NCBI RefSeq assembly: GCF_000720765.1
Contig: NZ_JODC01000024.1
Coordinates: 34,586 to 98,585, forward strand
DNA: 64,000 nucleotides
Origin: Streptomyces sp. NRRL S-646
GTDB lineage: Bacteria; Actinomycetota; Actinomycetes; Streptomycetales; Streptomycetaceae
Direction of reading: 5' to 3'
Shown here: piece after piece, positions 1 to 8,523 of the stretch
Layout of the letters: every line of letters starts with the position of its first letter
Numbering within the stretch: position 1 is the stretch's first letter
Program-made: the position numbers and the translations under genes
The notes under the pieces: generated by a model
What the model was told of the DNA's origin: nothing
What the model saw: only the letters and a program-made list of their open reading frames with translations
Database searches by the model: none

Positions 1-174
1 TGACAAACGGGTGATCAAGAGGGGGACGAGGGGCGGGATCAAGACCGGGTGCTCCTCGGGTGAGGGTCGGGGCGGATCGCTCGGGAAGATCGGCTCGGGT
101 GACTTTGAGCCAGCGCTGTGGAACACCGGATCTGAGGCGGTGGGAACCGGATCGCCGCGGGCGGTGTACCAAAA
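1..174. other. Window edge, no gene recognised
   Basis: No reading frame here resembles a protein I recognise. The codon pattern does not continue the siderophore operon past the hairpin at 175-200. It could be intergenic DNA or the edge of a neighbouring gene. Confidence 0.4.
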
Positions 175-200
175 GTGACGCCGCTACGACACGGCGTCAC
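175..200 (-). terminator. Terminator of the siderophore operon
   Basis: A perfect 9-bp inverted repeat (GTGACGCCG at 175-183, CGGCGTCAC at 192-200) with an 8-nt loop is followed on the minus strand by TTTT. The TGA stop of the acetyltransferase gene (197-199) lies inside the stem, so translation runs into the terminator. This marks the 3' end of the operon. Confidence 0.65.
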
Positions 201-994
201 AGCAGATCGCGCAGGGACCGGTCTCGGATCATGAGGGCGGCCCGCTTGGCGGGCAGGTCGACCTCGGCGGCGAACCGGAAGCCGGCACTCAGAAAAGCAG
301 CGACGGAGGGGGTGTTGCGAAGGTCGGGTTCCGCAATGACACGTGCGCAGGCAGGCCGCTTCTCGAGGGCGAGGTCGGCCGCGGCTCTGAGCAGGGTGCT
401 GCCGAGCTTGCGGCCTCGGTCGGCGACCCCGCCGATGAGGAGGTGCAGTCCGGTGTCATGAGGTCGAGCTGGATAGTGGCGGGCCACCGGGTCGAGGTCC
501 GCCCGGTAGATCTCCCAGTAGCTCATCGGTGTGCCCTCCAGCACGCCCAGGCACGGAACACTGCGTCCGTCGCCGGAGAGCTGGGCCCGCAGGTGGCTCT
601 CGGTCACGGTCGGAGGGCCTGCGAGCTCCCAGAACTCCGCGACGGCAGGGTCGTTCATCCAGCGGCTGATCAGCGGTAGGTCGCGCTCGACGTGCACGGG
701 AACGAGGTGGAACACACCCGCGGGTGTGACGACCGGCGCCCACTCGGCCACACGGTTGAGGAGGTCGTCTTCGGCTCTGGTGACGGAAACGGGCGGCGCT
801 GCATTTTCGCCCCGGTTTCTTGGCTCTTCGGAGTCGGTTTCCGCTGCAAAGAGTGCAAGCAGTTCGTCCGGCAGACGCAGGTCCAGTGTGTCCTCGTTGT
901 CCGTGCCCACGCCGGGGCTGCTTTCGGCCGCAAGCCAGCTCGAGTCGGTGCCGAGGTCGGTGGCTGCATGTGCGCTGGCGTCGGTGGGAGGCAC
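197..994 (-). CDS. GNAT N-acyltransferase of siderophore biosynthesis
   Basis: This 265-aa protein is the last gene of the siderophore operon. From about residue 90 it matches the IucB/RimJ-type acyltransferases that acylate an N-hydroxylated amine: an N-terminal strand ending in LISRWMND, a central LGSTLLRAA segment where acetyl-CoA binding is expected, and a C-terminal FLSAGFRFAAE strand. The first ~90 residues are acidic, low-complexity and probably disordered. The start is GTG at 994, preceded by GAGGAG. It lies 78 nt after the synthetase gene. By family knowledge it would transfer an acetyl or other short acyl group to the N-hydroxy amine before or alongside NIS condensation. The acyl donor cannot be read from sequence. 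Confidence 0.75.
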   Translation of the reverse strand: MPPTDASAHAATDLGTDSSWLAAESSPGVGTDNEDTLDLRLPDELLALFAAETDSEEPRNRGENAAPPVSVTRAEDDLLNRVAEWAPVVTPAGVFHLVPVHVERDLPLISRWMNDPAVAEFWELAGPPTVTESHLRAQLSGDGRSVPCLGVLEGTPMSYWEIYRADLDPVARHYPARPHDTGLHLLIGGVADRGRKLGSTLLRAAADLALEKRPACARVIAEPDLRNTPSVAAFLSAGFRFAAEVDLPAKRAALMIRDRSLRDLL

Positions 995-1072
995 GGCGCC
1001 GCTCCTCTCAGAAGACGGGATGGGGCATGTTCCTCAGAAGCGAAGGGAGTTGATGGTGGTCATTGGTGGCTT

Positions 1073-3370
1073 TCAGAAATGGAGGGGGTTGGCGATCGTG
1101 ACGTAGACGGACTGGGTGTCGACCGGGCCGACGAGTTCGTCGAGGCCGTGCAGGCGGGTCAGCAGGTTGGCCTTGCAGCGCAGAACGGGTGAGTCCAACA
1201 GATGGGAAGGAAGTGAGGTGCCCAACCGGCCGGGACCGGTGGCGACGTCATTGAGGAAGTGGCGGAAGGCGGCGAGCAGCAGCTGTTCCTCGGCGAGGCG
1301 CTGGGAGCCGAAGGCACCGATGAGGCCGAATACGTTGTTGATCGCAAGGTAGTAGGCGAAACGCTCGTCTGTGACCTCGTCGGAGACGAAGGTGTCACTG
1401 TGGTCGCCGATACCGGGCAGCCGGGTCTCGAGTTGCGTGCGCCGGGACTCCCGGAAGTAGTAGCCCTGGTTGTCGCGGTAGCGGCCGCCGACGGGCCAGC
1501 CGTCGGAGTCCAGCAGGAGCAGCGTGTTCTGCTGATGCGCCTCCAGGGCGATCCCCGCCTCCGCGTCCAGCCACAGCACGGGACGGACGACCTGCTCGAG
1601 GTAGCGCAGGAACCACTCGACGGCAACAGCCGTACGGGGACGACCGGTTCGGCCGGCCAGGCCCGTGACGACCGTGGCGAGCCTGGACTGCAGGGGCGGC
1701 GGTCCGTCCTCCGGACGGCGTACGGCGCCCGCCGAGTTGCTGCCTGTCCAGGCCTGCGGTCGGGGCGAGACGAGCCCGGCGATGCAGGACACGTTGTCCG
1801 ACGGGGTGAACGGGTTGTGGCGGATCATCACGTCGAGTCCGGCCACAGGGCTGCCGTCCGGGCCGTCCACCGCGAGCCAGGCCGGGTCGCGGACGATGTC
1901 GAACCCGGGGTGAGCAGCCTGCCACTGCTGGGCCAGGCCGCTGCGCAGCAGACGGTGGACCTCGACACCTCGGTGGAGTTCCTTGCGGAGGTTCTCGCGA
2001 CGCGAGTTGGTGATCCGCAAGCCCAGCGACAGTTTGAGCATGGCAGGGGAGCCGGACCGGTGGACGGTGCGTACGGAGGAGGTGGGGTGCCATGGTGAGC
2101 CATGCGTACCGAGGTCGCGGAGGAGCCCGCTGTCGAACAGGGGCGCAGTCTCGGCGCGTTGCCGCACCTCACGGAGCTGCCAGGGGTGCAGCGGCAGAGC
2201 TGCGTAGCCGTCGGGAAGCGTCAGCTCGGCTTCGGCGAGGCGCGCCATGAGCCGGGGTGCGGGGACGACACGGCCGCGCTCGGTCCAGGCGGAGTCCGAG
2301 GCAAGTACAGAAGGAGCTACAGCCAACCAGTGCAGAGGGAAGGAGCCGCGCAACTCAGGTGAGTACGACCGCGCTTCTGCCTCGGAGAGACCTTCGCGGC
2401 TCTTCGGAGTGGGGTGCAGTGGATGCCCGAGTACGAGTGCCTGCTCGGACGCGAGGAAGAGGTCGGGGCCGTCACAGGGGCGTTCCCGGCGCTCGCGGAT
2501 GAACGTGACGGTACGGCGGAGGGAGTCGGCGACGCGGCCGACGAGGTCTGGGCCGGATGTGGAGGCGGTTGGGGTGGGGGCTGGTGTCTGGGCGGTCGCG
2601 GAATGGCAGGCGCCGCTGGCCGTGGGTCCGGGGGTGGCGGGCAGGGCGGCCGTGTCGCTGCGAGGGTCAGGCGTCTCCCTCGCCAGCAGTGCAGCGATTG
2701 TGACCGCGTCGGCCGGTCGGGAAAGTGCGGGAGCGTTGGCGAGGAACGGGAGACCGAACCGGTGCCATCCCGTCCGGGACCAGTAACGGACGGGGACGAG
2801 GAGGGCCGTGCCGCTGGCGGGCAGAGGGATACGCAGCGTGCCGTCGTCGGGGGTGTGCAGGCCGGCTTCGCGCACCCAGCAGCGCAGCAGGTTCTCGACC
2901 GCCGCGGCCTCGGCTGCGGTGCCCGGGTCGGGGTGCTCGAGGAGATCGGCGACGGCGAGACGCGGGCTCTCGGTGACTAGGGCTTTGCGCTGCTCCGGAA
3001 CCCGCTCCAGTTCCGGCACTCTCTGTCGCTCCGGAGTTCTCTCCAGCTCGAGGGCTCTCTGTCGCTCCGGTGCCGACACTTGTCGCGGCACGTTGTGGGG
3101 CTGTCCGTCACCTCTCTGTCCCTGAACCCTGTCCGTCTCAGAGCGATCGCCCCCCGGAGTTCCGCCCCCGGCCGAAGCCCAAGCCGACCCCTGCTCCGGC
3201 TGCCGCTCCGACTCCCGGCCCTGCTCCGGTTCGCGCGCAACCGCTCGTCTCTGCTGACAAGGCGCTGACGCCGTCACCGGCGCAGGTGGAATCTGCTGGG
3301 AGGGCGGTGCGTCGGAGGGGCCTCGCTCTGGGGCAGGCGTACGGGCGTCGGATGCAGGGGTGGGGTTCAA
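1073..3370 (-). CDS. NIS siderophore synthetase, IucA/IucC family
   Basis: This 765-aa protein is an ATP-dependent NRPS-independent siderophore synthetase, which adenylates a carboxylate such as citrate or succinate and condenses it with an amine or hydroxylamine. Family motifs are visible: HPLHPTPKSREG at 316-327, KLSLGLRITNSRRENL from about 445, EAHQQNTLLL near 610 and a C-terminal FhuF-like part. The catalytic region starts only near residue 136. Before it is a Pro/Glu/Arg-rich extension with two 12-residue repeats, and another low-complexity stretch fills about 230-275. The TTG start at 3370 has GAGGA upstream, so the extension is probably translated. In-frame GTG codons near residues 94-118 are alternatives. 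The gene sits between the aminotransferase and the acyltransferase in one operon. Confidence 0.85.
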   Translation of the reverse strand: MNPTPASDARTPAPERGPSDAPPSQQIPPAPVTASAPCQQRRAVAREPEQGRESERQPEQGSAWASAGGGTPGGDRSETDRVQGQRGDGQPHNVPRQVSAPERQRALELERTPERQRVPELERVPEQRKALVTESPRLAVADLLEHPDPGTAAEAAAVENLLRCWVREAGLHTPDDGTLRIPLPASGTALLVPVRYWSRTGWHRFGLPFLANAPALSRPADAVTIAALLARETPDPRSDTAALPATPGPTASGACHSATAQTPAPTPTASTSGPDLVGRVADSLRRTVTFIRERRERPCDGPDLFLASEQALVLGHPLHPTPKSREGLSEAEARSYSPELRGSFPLHWLAVAPSVLASDSAWTERGRVVPAPRLMARLAEAELTLPDGYAALPLHPWQLREVRQRAETAPLFDSGLLRDLGTHGSPWHPTSSVRTVHRSGSPAMLKLSLGLRITNSRRENLRKELHRGVEVHRLLRSGLAQQWQAAHPGFDIVRDPAWLAVDGPDGSPVAGLDVMIRHNPFTPSDNVSCIAGLVSPRPQAWTGSNSAGAVRRPEDGPPPLQSRLATVVTGLAGRTGRPRTAVAVEWFLRYLEQVVRPVLWLDAEAGIALEAHQQNTLLLLDSDGWPVGGRYRDNQGYYFRESRRTQLETRLPGIGDHSDTFVSDEVTDERFAYYLAINNVFGLIGAFGSQRLAEEQLLLAAFRHFLNDVATGPGRLGTSLPSHLLDSPVLRCKANLLTRLHGLDELVGPVDTQSVYVTIANPLHF
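2999..3070 (-). repeat. Two 36-bp tandem coding repeats
   Basis: Residues 101-124 of the IucA/IucC protein are two 12-residue units (PERQRALELERT, then PERQRVPELERV), followed by a partial third unit. They are charged and probably helical or disordered, and they lie just before the synthetase domain. The DNA copies are close enough for slippage. Confidence 0.7.
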
Positions 3371-3543
3371 GGCGGTCCTCGTGGGTGGTTCTGGTTCGTG
3401 CGGTGACGAACCGGGGCCGTACTGCGCTACCGGCGAAGTGGAGGTATGGGCGTCCTGGTTTCAAGGAGTTCGAGAAGATCAGGGGGGTACGAGTCATGCA
3501 CAGGCATGGGGGTGGTGCCGACGGCACGTACGAGGGGGCCGCG

Positions 3544-5427
3544 TCAGTTGCCGAGGTGGCCCGCCCGCTCGGTGCGCTCGCCCTGGCGTCGGTGCTGGGG
3601 ATCGGGTCCGTGGGGCCGTCGTATTCCGGGTGGTCGGCCGGAGCGGTCGCGGGCCGCCGTCCCGACGGCATCGGCCAGTCGGTCGAGCACGGCGGCGGCC
3701 TGTTCGTCGCTGATCGTCAGTGGCGGGAGGAGTCGCACGACGCTTGCGTGGCGGCCTCCCACTTCGACGATGAGGCCACGTCGCAGACACTCCCGCTGGA
3801 CGGCGGCCGCGAGTTCGGGATCGGCTGGGCGCGGGCTGCCGACGCGGGAATGCGGCACCGCCGCCGGAGTCGTCCCGCGGCTGAAAGGCTCGCAATCCAC
3901 CGAGGGATCGGCTCCGCCACCGCGACGGCTCCGATCCAACCCATCGGCCGCCCAACTCGTCCCATCAGAACCTCGATCCGACCCCTTGCGCGACCAACTC
4001 GTCCCGCAGGAAGCAGAATCCAGTCCCTCAAGCCCCCAATCGAGCCCTGCCGGGCCCCCACCTCCAGCCCCGGAGCCCTCTCCATCGAACGCCCCGCCGC
4101 CGTGCCTCCCGCAATCTCCCTCCGCGCCCACAAGCTCCATCCCGATCATCAGCCCCCGCCCGCGCACCTCTCCGATGCATGGCAACTCCCCTGCCAGAGA
4201 CCGGAGTTGGGCGAGCATGCGGGAGCCGAGGGTGGCCGCTCTCTCGGCGAGGTGGTTTTCACGGACATAGGCCAGGGTGGCCGTGCCTGCGGCCATGGCG
4301 AGTTGGTTGCCGCGGAAGGTGCCGGCGTGGGCGCCGGGTTCCCAGACGTCGAGGCTGTCGCGGTAGACCACCACGGCGAGGGGGAGGCTGCCGCCGATGG
4401 CCTTGGAGAGGACCATCACGTCGGGGGTGATGCCGCTGTGCTCCACCGCCCAGAAGGCGCCGGTCCGTCCGACCCCCGTCTGCACCTCGTCGGCGATCAG
4501 CGGGATGGAGCGGGCCGATGTGATCCTTCGCATGCGCCGCATCCACTCGTCCGGCGCGGGGATCACCCCGCCCTCACCCTGGACGGGTTCCAGGATCATC
4601 CCCGCGGGACGGGGCACCCCCGACTTGGGGTCGTCGAGGACGGATTCGGTCCAGCGGGCGGCGAGTTCGGCGCCGCGTGGGCCGCCGACACCGAAAGGGC
4701 AGCGGTAGTCCTGGGGATAGGGGAGGCGGGCGACTCGTACGTCCGAGGCATCCCCGGACGCTTCAAGGGCTCCGGCGGTCATGCCGTGGTAGGCGCCGGT
4801 GAAAGCCAGGAGTCCGGTGCGGCCGGTCGCGGTGCGGACGAGCTTGAGCGCGGCCTCGACCGCGTCGGTACCCGCCGGCCCGCAGAACTGCACACGCGCG
4901 TGGTCGGCGAGGCCGCGCGGCAGGGTCTGGAACAACTCGGTGACGAAGGCGTCCTTGACGGGGGTCGCCAGGTCGAGGACGTGCAGCGGGGCACCTGAGT
5001 CGAGGACTTTGCGGATGGCCTCCAGCACCACGGGGTGGTTGTGGCCGAGGGCGAGCGTTCCGGCTCCGGAGAGGCAGTCGAGGTAGCGGCGGCCGTCGGC
5101 GCCCTCGATGGTCAGCCCCCGGGCCCGGACGGGCACGATCGGCAGTGCACGCGCATAGGTGCGCGCCGCCGACTCGCGCGCCGACTGCCGCCGTAGGATC
5201 CCCTCGTGCGCGGCCCGCCCGGTCGCGGACAGCTCACCGGCAGCACGCCGCCCAAGAGTCCCCTCGGACGCACTCCCGCCGCCTGCAGACTCGGCCACGA
5301 CTCCCTGTCCTCCCACCGGGGACCGCACACGGACAGCAGAACCCCCACCGGTACCAACCCCCCCATCGCTCGCCGGGTTACGGGTTACCTCAAGATCCTT
5401 TCCGTGACGGAACCGTTGCCGTTCCAT
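3544..5427 (-). CDS. Class III aminotransferase with internal insertion (diaminobutyrate aminotransferase-like)
   Basis: A PLP enzyme of the 2,4-diaminobutyrate:2-oxoglutarate aminotransferase type, first gene of the siderophore operon and likely supplier of the diamine building block. The start is taken as ATG 5427, with GGGGGA 8 nt upstream (627 aa). A TTG at 5472 lies 15 codons further out. Visible motifs are GTDAVEAALKLVR (cofactor phosphate region), ADEVQTGVGRTG with the PLP aspartate at about residue 313, and LSKAIGG with the Schiff-base lysine at about 342. A Gly/Ser/Trp-rich insert of about 100 residues (about 434-535) splits the C-terminal domain between GRGLMIGMELV and the ELAAAVQRECLRRGL helix. 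Both sides stay in frame and recognisable. The C-terminal ~35 residues are Arg/Gly/Pro-rich. No lysine or ornithine N-hydroxylase gene is present in the window. Confidence 0.8.
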   Translation of the reverse strand: MERQRFRHGKDLEVTRNPASDGGVGTGGGSAVRVRSPVGGQGVVAESAGGGSASEGTLGRRAAGELSATGRAAHEGILRRQSARESAARTYARALPIVPVRARGLTIEGADGRRYLDCLSGAGTLALGHNHPVVLEAIRKVLDSGAPLHVLDLATPVKDAFVTELFQTLPRGLADHARVQFCGPAGTDAVEAALKLVRTATGRTGLLAFTGAYHGMTAGALEASGDASDVRVARLPYPQDYRCPFGVGGPRGAELAARWTESVLDDPKSGVPRPAGMILEPVQGEGGVIPAPDEWMRRMRRITSARSIPLIADEVQTGVGRTGAFWAVEHSGITPDVMVLSKAIGGSLPLAVVVYRDSLDVWEPGAHAGTFRGNQLAMAAGTATLAYVRENHLAERAATLGSRMLAQLRSLAGELPCIGEVRGRGLMIGMELVGAEGDCGRHGGGAFDGEGSGAGGGGPAGLDWGLEGLDSASCGTSWSRKGSDRGSDGTSWAADGLDRSRRGGGADPSVDCEPFSRGTTPAAVPHSRVGSPRPADPELAAAVQRECLRRGLIVEVGGRHASVVRLLPPLTISDEQAAAVLDRLADAVGTAARDRSGRPPGIRRPHGPDPQHRRQGERTERAGHLGN

Positions 5428-5566
5428 CGGAAGTCCCCCACAGCGAGCGCATAGTGTGTGATGCCGTTCCAAGAGGCCGTGAAGTCACGTGAGATCACCT
5501 GTTCCGAGCGTGCGTTCACAGCCGCCGGACCCGATTCGTTCAGTTCATCCCAGGGGGAGTCAGAGC
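5428..5566. promoter_or_regulatory. Divergent promoter region, siderophore operon / protease
   Basis: These 139 bp separate the aminotransferase and protease starts and must hold both promoters. A TCACGTGA palindrome is present near the middle. I see no match to the TTAGGTTAGGCT iron box expected for DmdR/IdeR control. Confidence 0.4.
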
Positions 5567-6799
5567 ATGCGATCCATAAGGCCGTCCGTCACCGTTCGCC
5601 GGGAGAGGGGTGCCCGCCGCAGAACCTCCCCCGTTCTTGCCGCCGCAGCCCTCGCAGCGGCCCTGGCGCTCACCGCCACCGCCTGCAACTCGGGTGACGA
5701 CAAGGCCGACGGCCAGGCCTCCGCCTCCGCGACCGACAGCGGCAGCAGCGGCGACGGCAAGATCAAGATCCCGGACGACATCAAGAACAAGCTCAAAGAG
5801 CACGGGTTCGACATCGACAAGTGGAAGCACGGGGCCTGGAAGAACTGGAACAAGGAAGACTGGCTGCGCGAGGCCGACGATTTCATCAACCCGATCATCA
5901 AGGGTCTGTGGAACCCGGACCGGATGCGGAAGGCCAACGACCCGGACAAGGGCGTCGACGACAGCGACCTCTCCGGTGACCAGGGCGTGACCGACCCCAC
6001 GCCGGCGCCCGTGGACGCGAAGGCCGTGGCGCCTACGTACCACGCCAACGCAGCGGCGTCCGGGAAGGTGTTCTTCGACTCCCCCGAGGGCACGATGGTC
6101 TGCTCGGCGACAGTCGTGGAAGACCCGGCCCACCCCGGCAAGTCGAACCTCGTGTGGACGGCGGGGCACTGCGTGCATGCCGGCAAGAAGGGCGGCTGGT
6201 ACCGCAACATCGCGTTCGTGCCGTCGTACAACAACGCGGGCAGGTCGGCCGCCCAGCTGCAGAACGCCACCAGGGAGGAGGCCGCTCCGTACGGCGTCTG
6301 GTGGGGAGACTGGGCGCAGACCTCCCAGCAGTGGATCGAGAAGGGCGGCGAGACGGGCGGTGACGGCGCCTCGTACGACTACGCCGTCATCCATGTGACG
6401 CCGGAGAAGGGCGGCAACGGCAAGTCGCTGGAGGAGACGGTCGGTTCAGCACTGCCTGTCGACTTCAACGCTCCGGCCGTGCCGAAGGTTCCCAGCATCA
6501 CCGCGACCGGTTACCCGGCCGCCGCGCCGTTCGACGGCCAGAAGATGTTCCAGTGCACGGACAAGCCGGGACGGCTGTCGATCAACGCCTCGGACCCGAC
6601 GATGTACCGCATCGGCTGCACCATGACCGGCGGTTCGTCCGGCGGCGGCTGGGTCGCAACGGGCTCGGACGGCAAGCCGGCGCTGGTGTCCAACACCTCG
6701 ATCGGCCCGGTGACTTCGGGCTGGCTGGCCGGACCGCGGCTGGGTGAGGTGGCCAAGGGTGTGTACGACTCGGTGAGCAAGAAGTTCGCCGGTCAGTAG
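5567..6799 (+). CDS. Secreted lipoprotein, trypsin-like serine protease
   Basis: The start is ATG 5567 with GGGGGAG 7 nt upstream (410 aa). An in-frame upstream codon at 5489 lacks a ribosome site. The N-terminus is an arginine-rich, hydrophobic signal ending in the lipobox LTATAC, so the mature protein should be lipid-anchored at cysteine 40. A charged linker follows, then a chymotrypsin-fold domain with the triad visible as TAGHC (His about 201), YDYAVI (Asp about 271) and GGSSGG (Ser about 358). The spacing and GxSGG context fit the V8/glutamyl-endopeptidase-like S1 group. It is divergent from the siderophore operon and convergent with hflX. The substrate is unknown. Confidence 0.85.
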   Translation: MRSIRPSVTVRRERGARRRTSPVLAAAALAAALALTATACNSGDDKADGQASASATDSGSSGDGKIKIPDDIKNKLKEHGFDIDKWKHGAWKNWNKEDWLREADDFINPIIKGLWNPDRMRKANDPDKGVDDSDLSGDQGVTDPTPAPVDAKAVAPTYHANAAASGKVFFDSPEGTMVCSATVVEDPAHPGKSNLVWTAGHCVHAGKKGGWYRNIAFVPSYNNAGRSAAQLQNATREEAAPYGVWWGDWAQTSQQWIEKGGETGGDGASYDYAVIHVTPEKGGNGKSLEETVGSALPVDFNAPAVPKVPSITATGYPAAAPFDGQKMFQCTDKPGRLSINASDPTMYRIGCTMTGGSSGGGWVATGSDGKPALVSNTSIGPVTSGWLAGPRLGEVAKGVYDSVSKKFAGQ

Positions 6800-6812
6800 A
6801 CCTGCTCGTACT

Positions 6813-6847
6813 GAAGGCCCGCCCCCTCGGTGAGGGGGCGGGCCTTC
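6813..6847. terminator. Bidirectional terminator, protease/hflX
   Basis: A perfect 16-bp stem (6813-6828 with 6832-6847) and a 3-nt loop lie between two convergent genes. There is no long T-run, as is usual in streptomycetes. Confidence 0.8.
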
Positions 6848-6883
6848 GGCGATTGTCGACTCTGCGGTAAGTCGGCCCGCGGC

Positions 6884-8377
6884 TCAGACAGCCGGGGCCG
6901 GCACATACGGCGCGAGGTCCGCCGCCAGTTCCTCGTGCACCCGCACCTTGAGCAGGGTGCCCTCCGGGGTGTGCTCCTCGGAGATCACCTCGCCCTCGTC
7001 GTGCGCGCGGGCGACCAGCTTGCCGTGGGTGTACGGCACCAGCGCCTCGATCTCGACGGACGGCCTGGGCAGCTCGTTGTCGATGAGCGCCAGCAGCTCC
7101 TGGATGCCCTTTCCGGTGCGGGCCGAGACGGCGATGGAGCGCTTCTCGATCCGCATGAGCCGCTGGAGGGTCAGCGGGTCGGCCGCGTCCGCCTTGTTGA
7201 TCACGACGATCTCGGGTACGTCGGTGGCACCGACGTCCCTGATCACCTCGCGCACGGCGGCCAGCTGCTCCTCCGGCGCCGGGTGCGAGCCGTCGACCAC
7301 GTGCAGGATCAGGTCGGACTCGCCGACCTCCTCCATGGTGGAGCGGAACGCCTCGACCAGGTGGTGCGGCAGGTGCCGTACGAAGCCGACGGTGTCGGCC
7401 AGCGTGTACAGGCGGCCGCTCGGGGTCTCCGCCCGGCGGACGGTCGGGTCCAGGGTCGCGAACAGGGCGTTCTCGACCAGAACCCCCGCGCCCGTGAGGC
7501 GGTTGAGCAGCGAGGACTTGCCGGCGTTGGTGTAGCCCGCAATGGCCACGGACGGCACCTTGTTGCGCTTGCGCTCCTGGCGCTTGATCTCGCGGCCGGT
7601 CTTCATCTCCGCGATCTCCCGGCGCATCTTCGCCATCTTCTCGCGGATCCGACGCCGGTCCGTCTCGATCTTGGTCTCACCGGGACCACGGGTGGCGAGG
7701 CCGCCGCCCTTGCCGCCGCCCATCTGCCGGGACAGCGACTGACCCCAGCCGCGCAGCCTCGGCAGCATGTACTGCATCTGCGCTAGCGCGACCTGCGCCT
7801 TGCCCTCTCGGGACTTGGCGTGCTGGGCGAAGATGTCGAGGATCAGGGCCGTACGGTCGATGACCTTGACCTTGACGACGTCTTCGAGGGCGATGAGCTG
7901 GCCGGGGCTGAGCTCGCCATCGCAGATGACGGTGTCCGCGCCGGACTCGACGACGATGTCGCGCAGCTCCAGGGCCTTGCCGGAACCGATGAAGGTGGCC
8001 GCGTCGGGCTTGTCGCGGCGCTGGATCACGCCGTCGAGCACGAGCGCGCCGGCCGTCTCCGCGAGGGCGGCGAGCTCCGCGAGGGAGTTCTCCGAGTCCT
8101 GCACGGTCCCCGTGGTCCAGACGCCGACGAGCACGACACGCTCCAGGCGGAGCTGGCGGTACTCGACCTCGGTGACGTCCTCGAGCTCGGTGGAGAGGCC
8201 CGCCACACGGCGCAGGGCCGCGCGCTCGGTGCGGTCGAACTGGTCGCCGTCCCGCTCTCCGTCGATCTCGTGGCTCCAGGCGACGTCCTCTTCCATCAGG
8301 GCATCGGCCCGAAGCCGCTCGGGGTAGGTGTGCGCGAAGCGCTCAGTGTCCTGGGAAGGGGATGAAGAGGAGGTCAT
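6884..8377 (-). CDS. hflX: Ribosome-associated GTPase HflX
   Basis: A 497-aa GTPase of the Obg-HflX group that splits or rescues stalled 70S ribosomes. An N-terminal HflX domain carries the glycine-rich GGKGGGLATRGPGE loop. The GTPase domain shows G1 GYTNAGKSS (about 282), G3 DTVGFV and G4 NKAD. About 90 N-terminal residues precede the conserved VVLVGVWTTG strand, more than in enterobacterial HflX. The ATG at 8377 has AAGGAC upstream. Confidence 0.95.
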   Translation of the reverse strand: MTSSSSPSQDTERFAHTYPERLRADALMEEDVAWSHEIDGERDGDQFDRTERAALRRVAGLSTELEDVTEVEYRQLRLERVVLVGVWTTGTVQDSENSLAELAALAETAGALVLDGVIQRRDKPDAATFIGSGKALELRDIVVESGADTVICDGELSPGQLIALEDVVKVKVIDRTALILDIFAQHAKSREGKAQVALAQMQYMLPRLRGWGQSLSRQMGGGKGGGLATRGPGETKIETDRRRIREKMAKMRREIAEMKTGREIKRQERKRNKVPSVAIAGYTNAGKSSLLNRLTGAGVLVENALFATLDPTVRRAETPSGRLYTLADTVGFVRHLPHHLVEAFRSTMEEVGESDLILHVVDGSHPAPEEQLAAVREVIRDVGATDVPEIVVINKADAADPLTLQRLMRIEKRSIAVSARTGKGIQELLALIDNELPRPSVEIEALVPYTHGKLVARAHDEGEVISEEHTPEGTLLKVRVHEELAADLAPYVPAPAV

Positions 8378-8523
8378 TGGGTCCTTACGTCGATGGGGAT
8401 TCCGGTACGGCGATCGCGACAGCGGTCACTGTGCTCAACGTACGAGTACCCCGGGAGATTCCCGCGACCCGTGCCGCGCCGACCCGAAGATGGTCGCACG
8501 GCACGGCCCGTCCGGTCATCGCC

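Noticed and set aside
3070..4998. 642-codon plus-strand frame across the siderophore genes
   Set aside because: Antisense to clear aminotransferase and synthetase domains, with no recognisable sequence.
5428..5566. Iron box for the siderophore operon
   Set aside because: No 19-bp TTAGGTTAGGCT-type palindrome could be found in either orientation.
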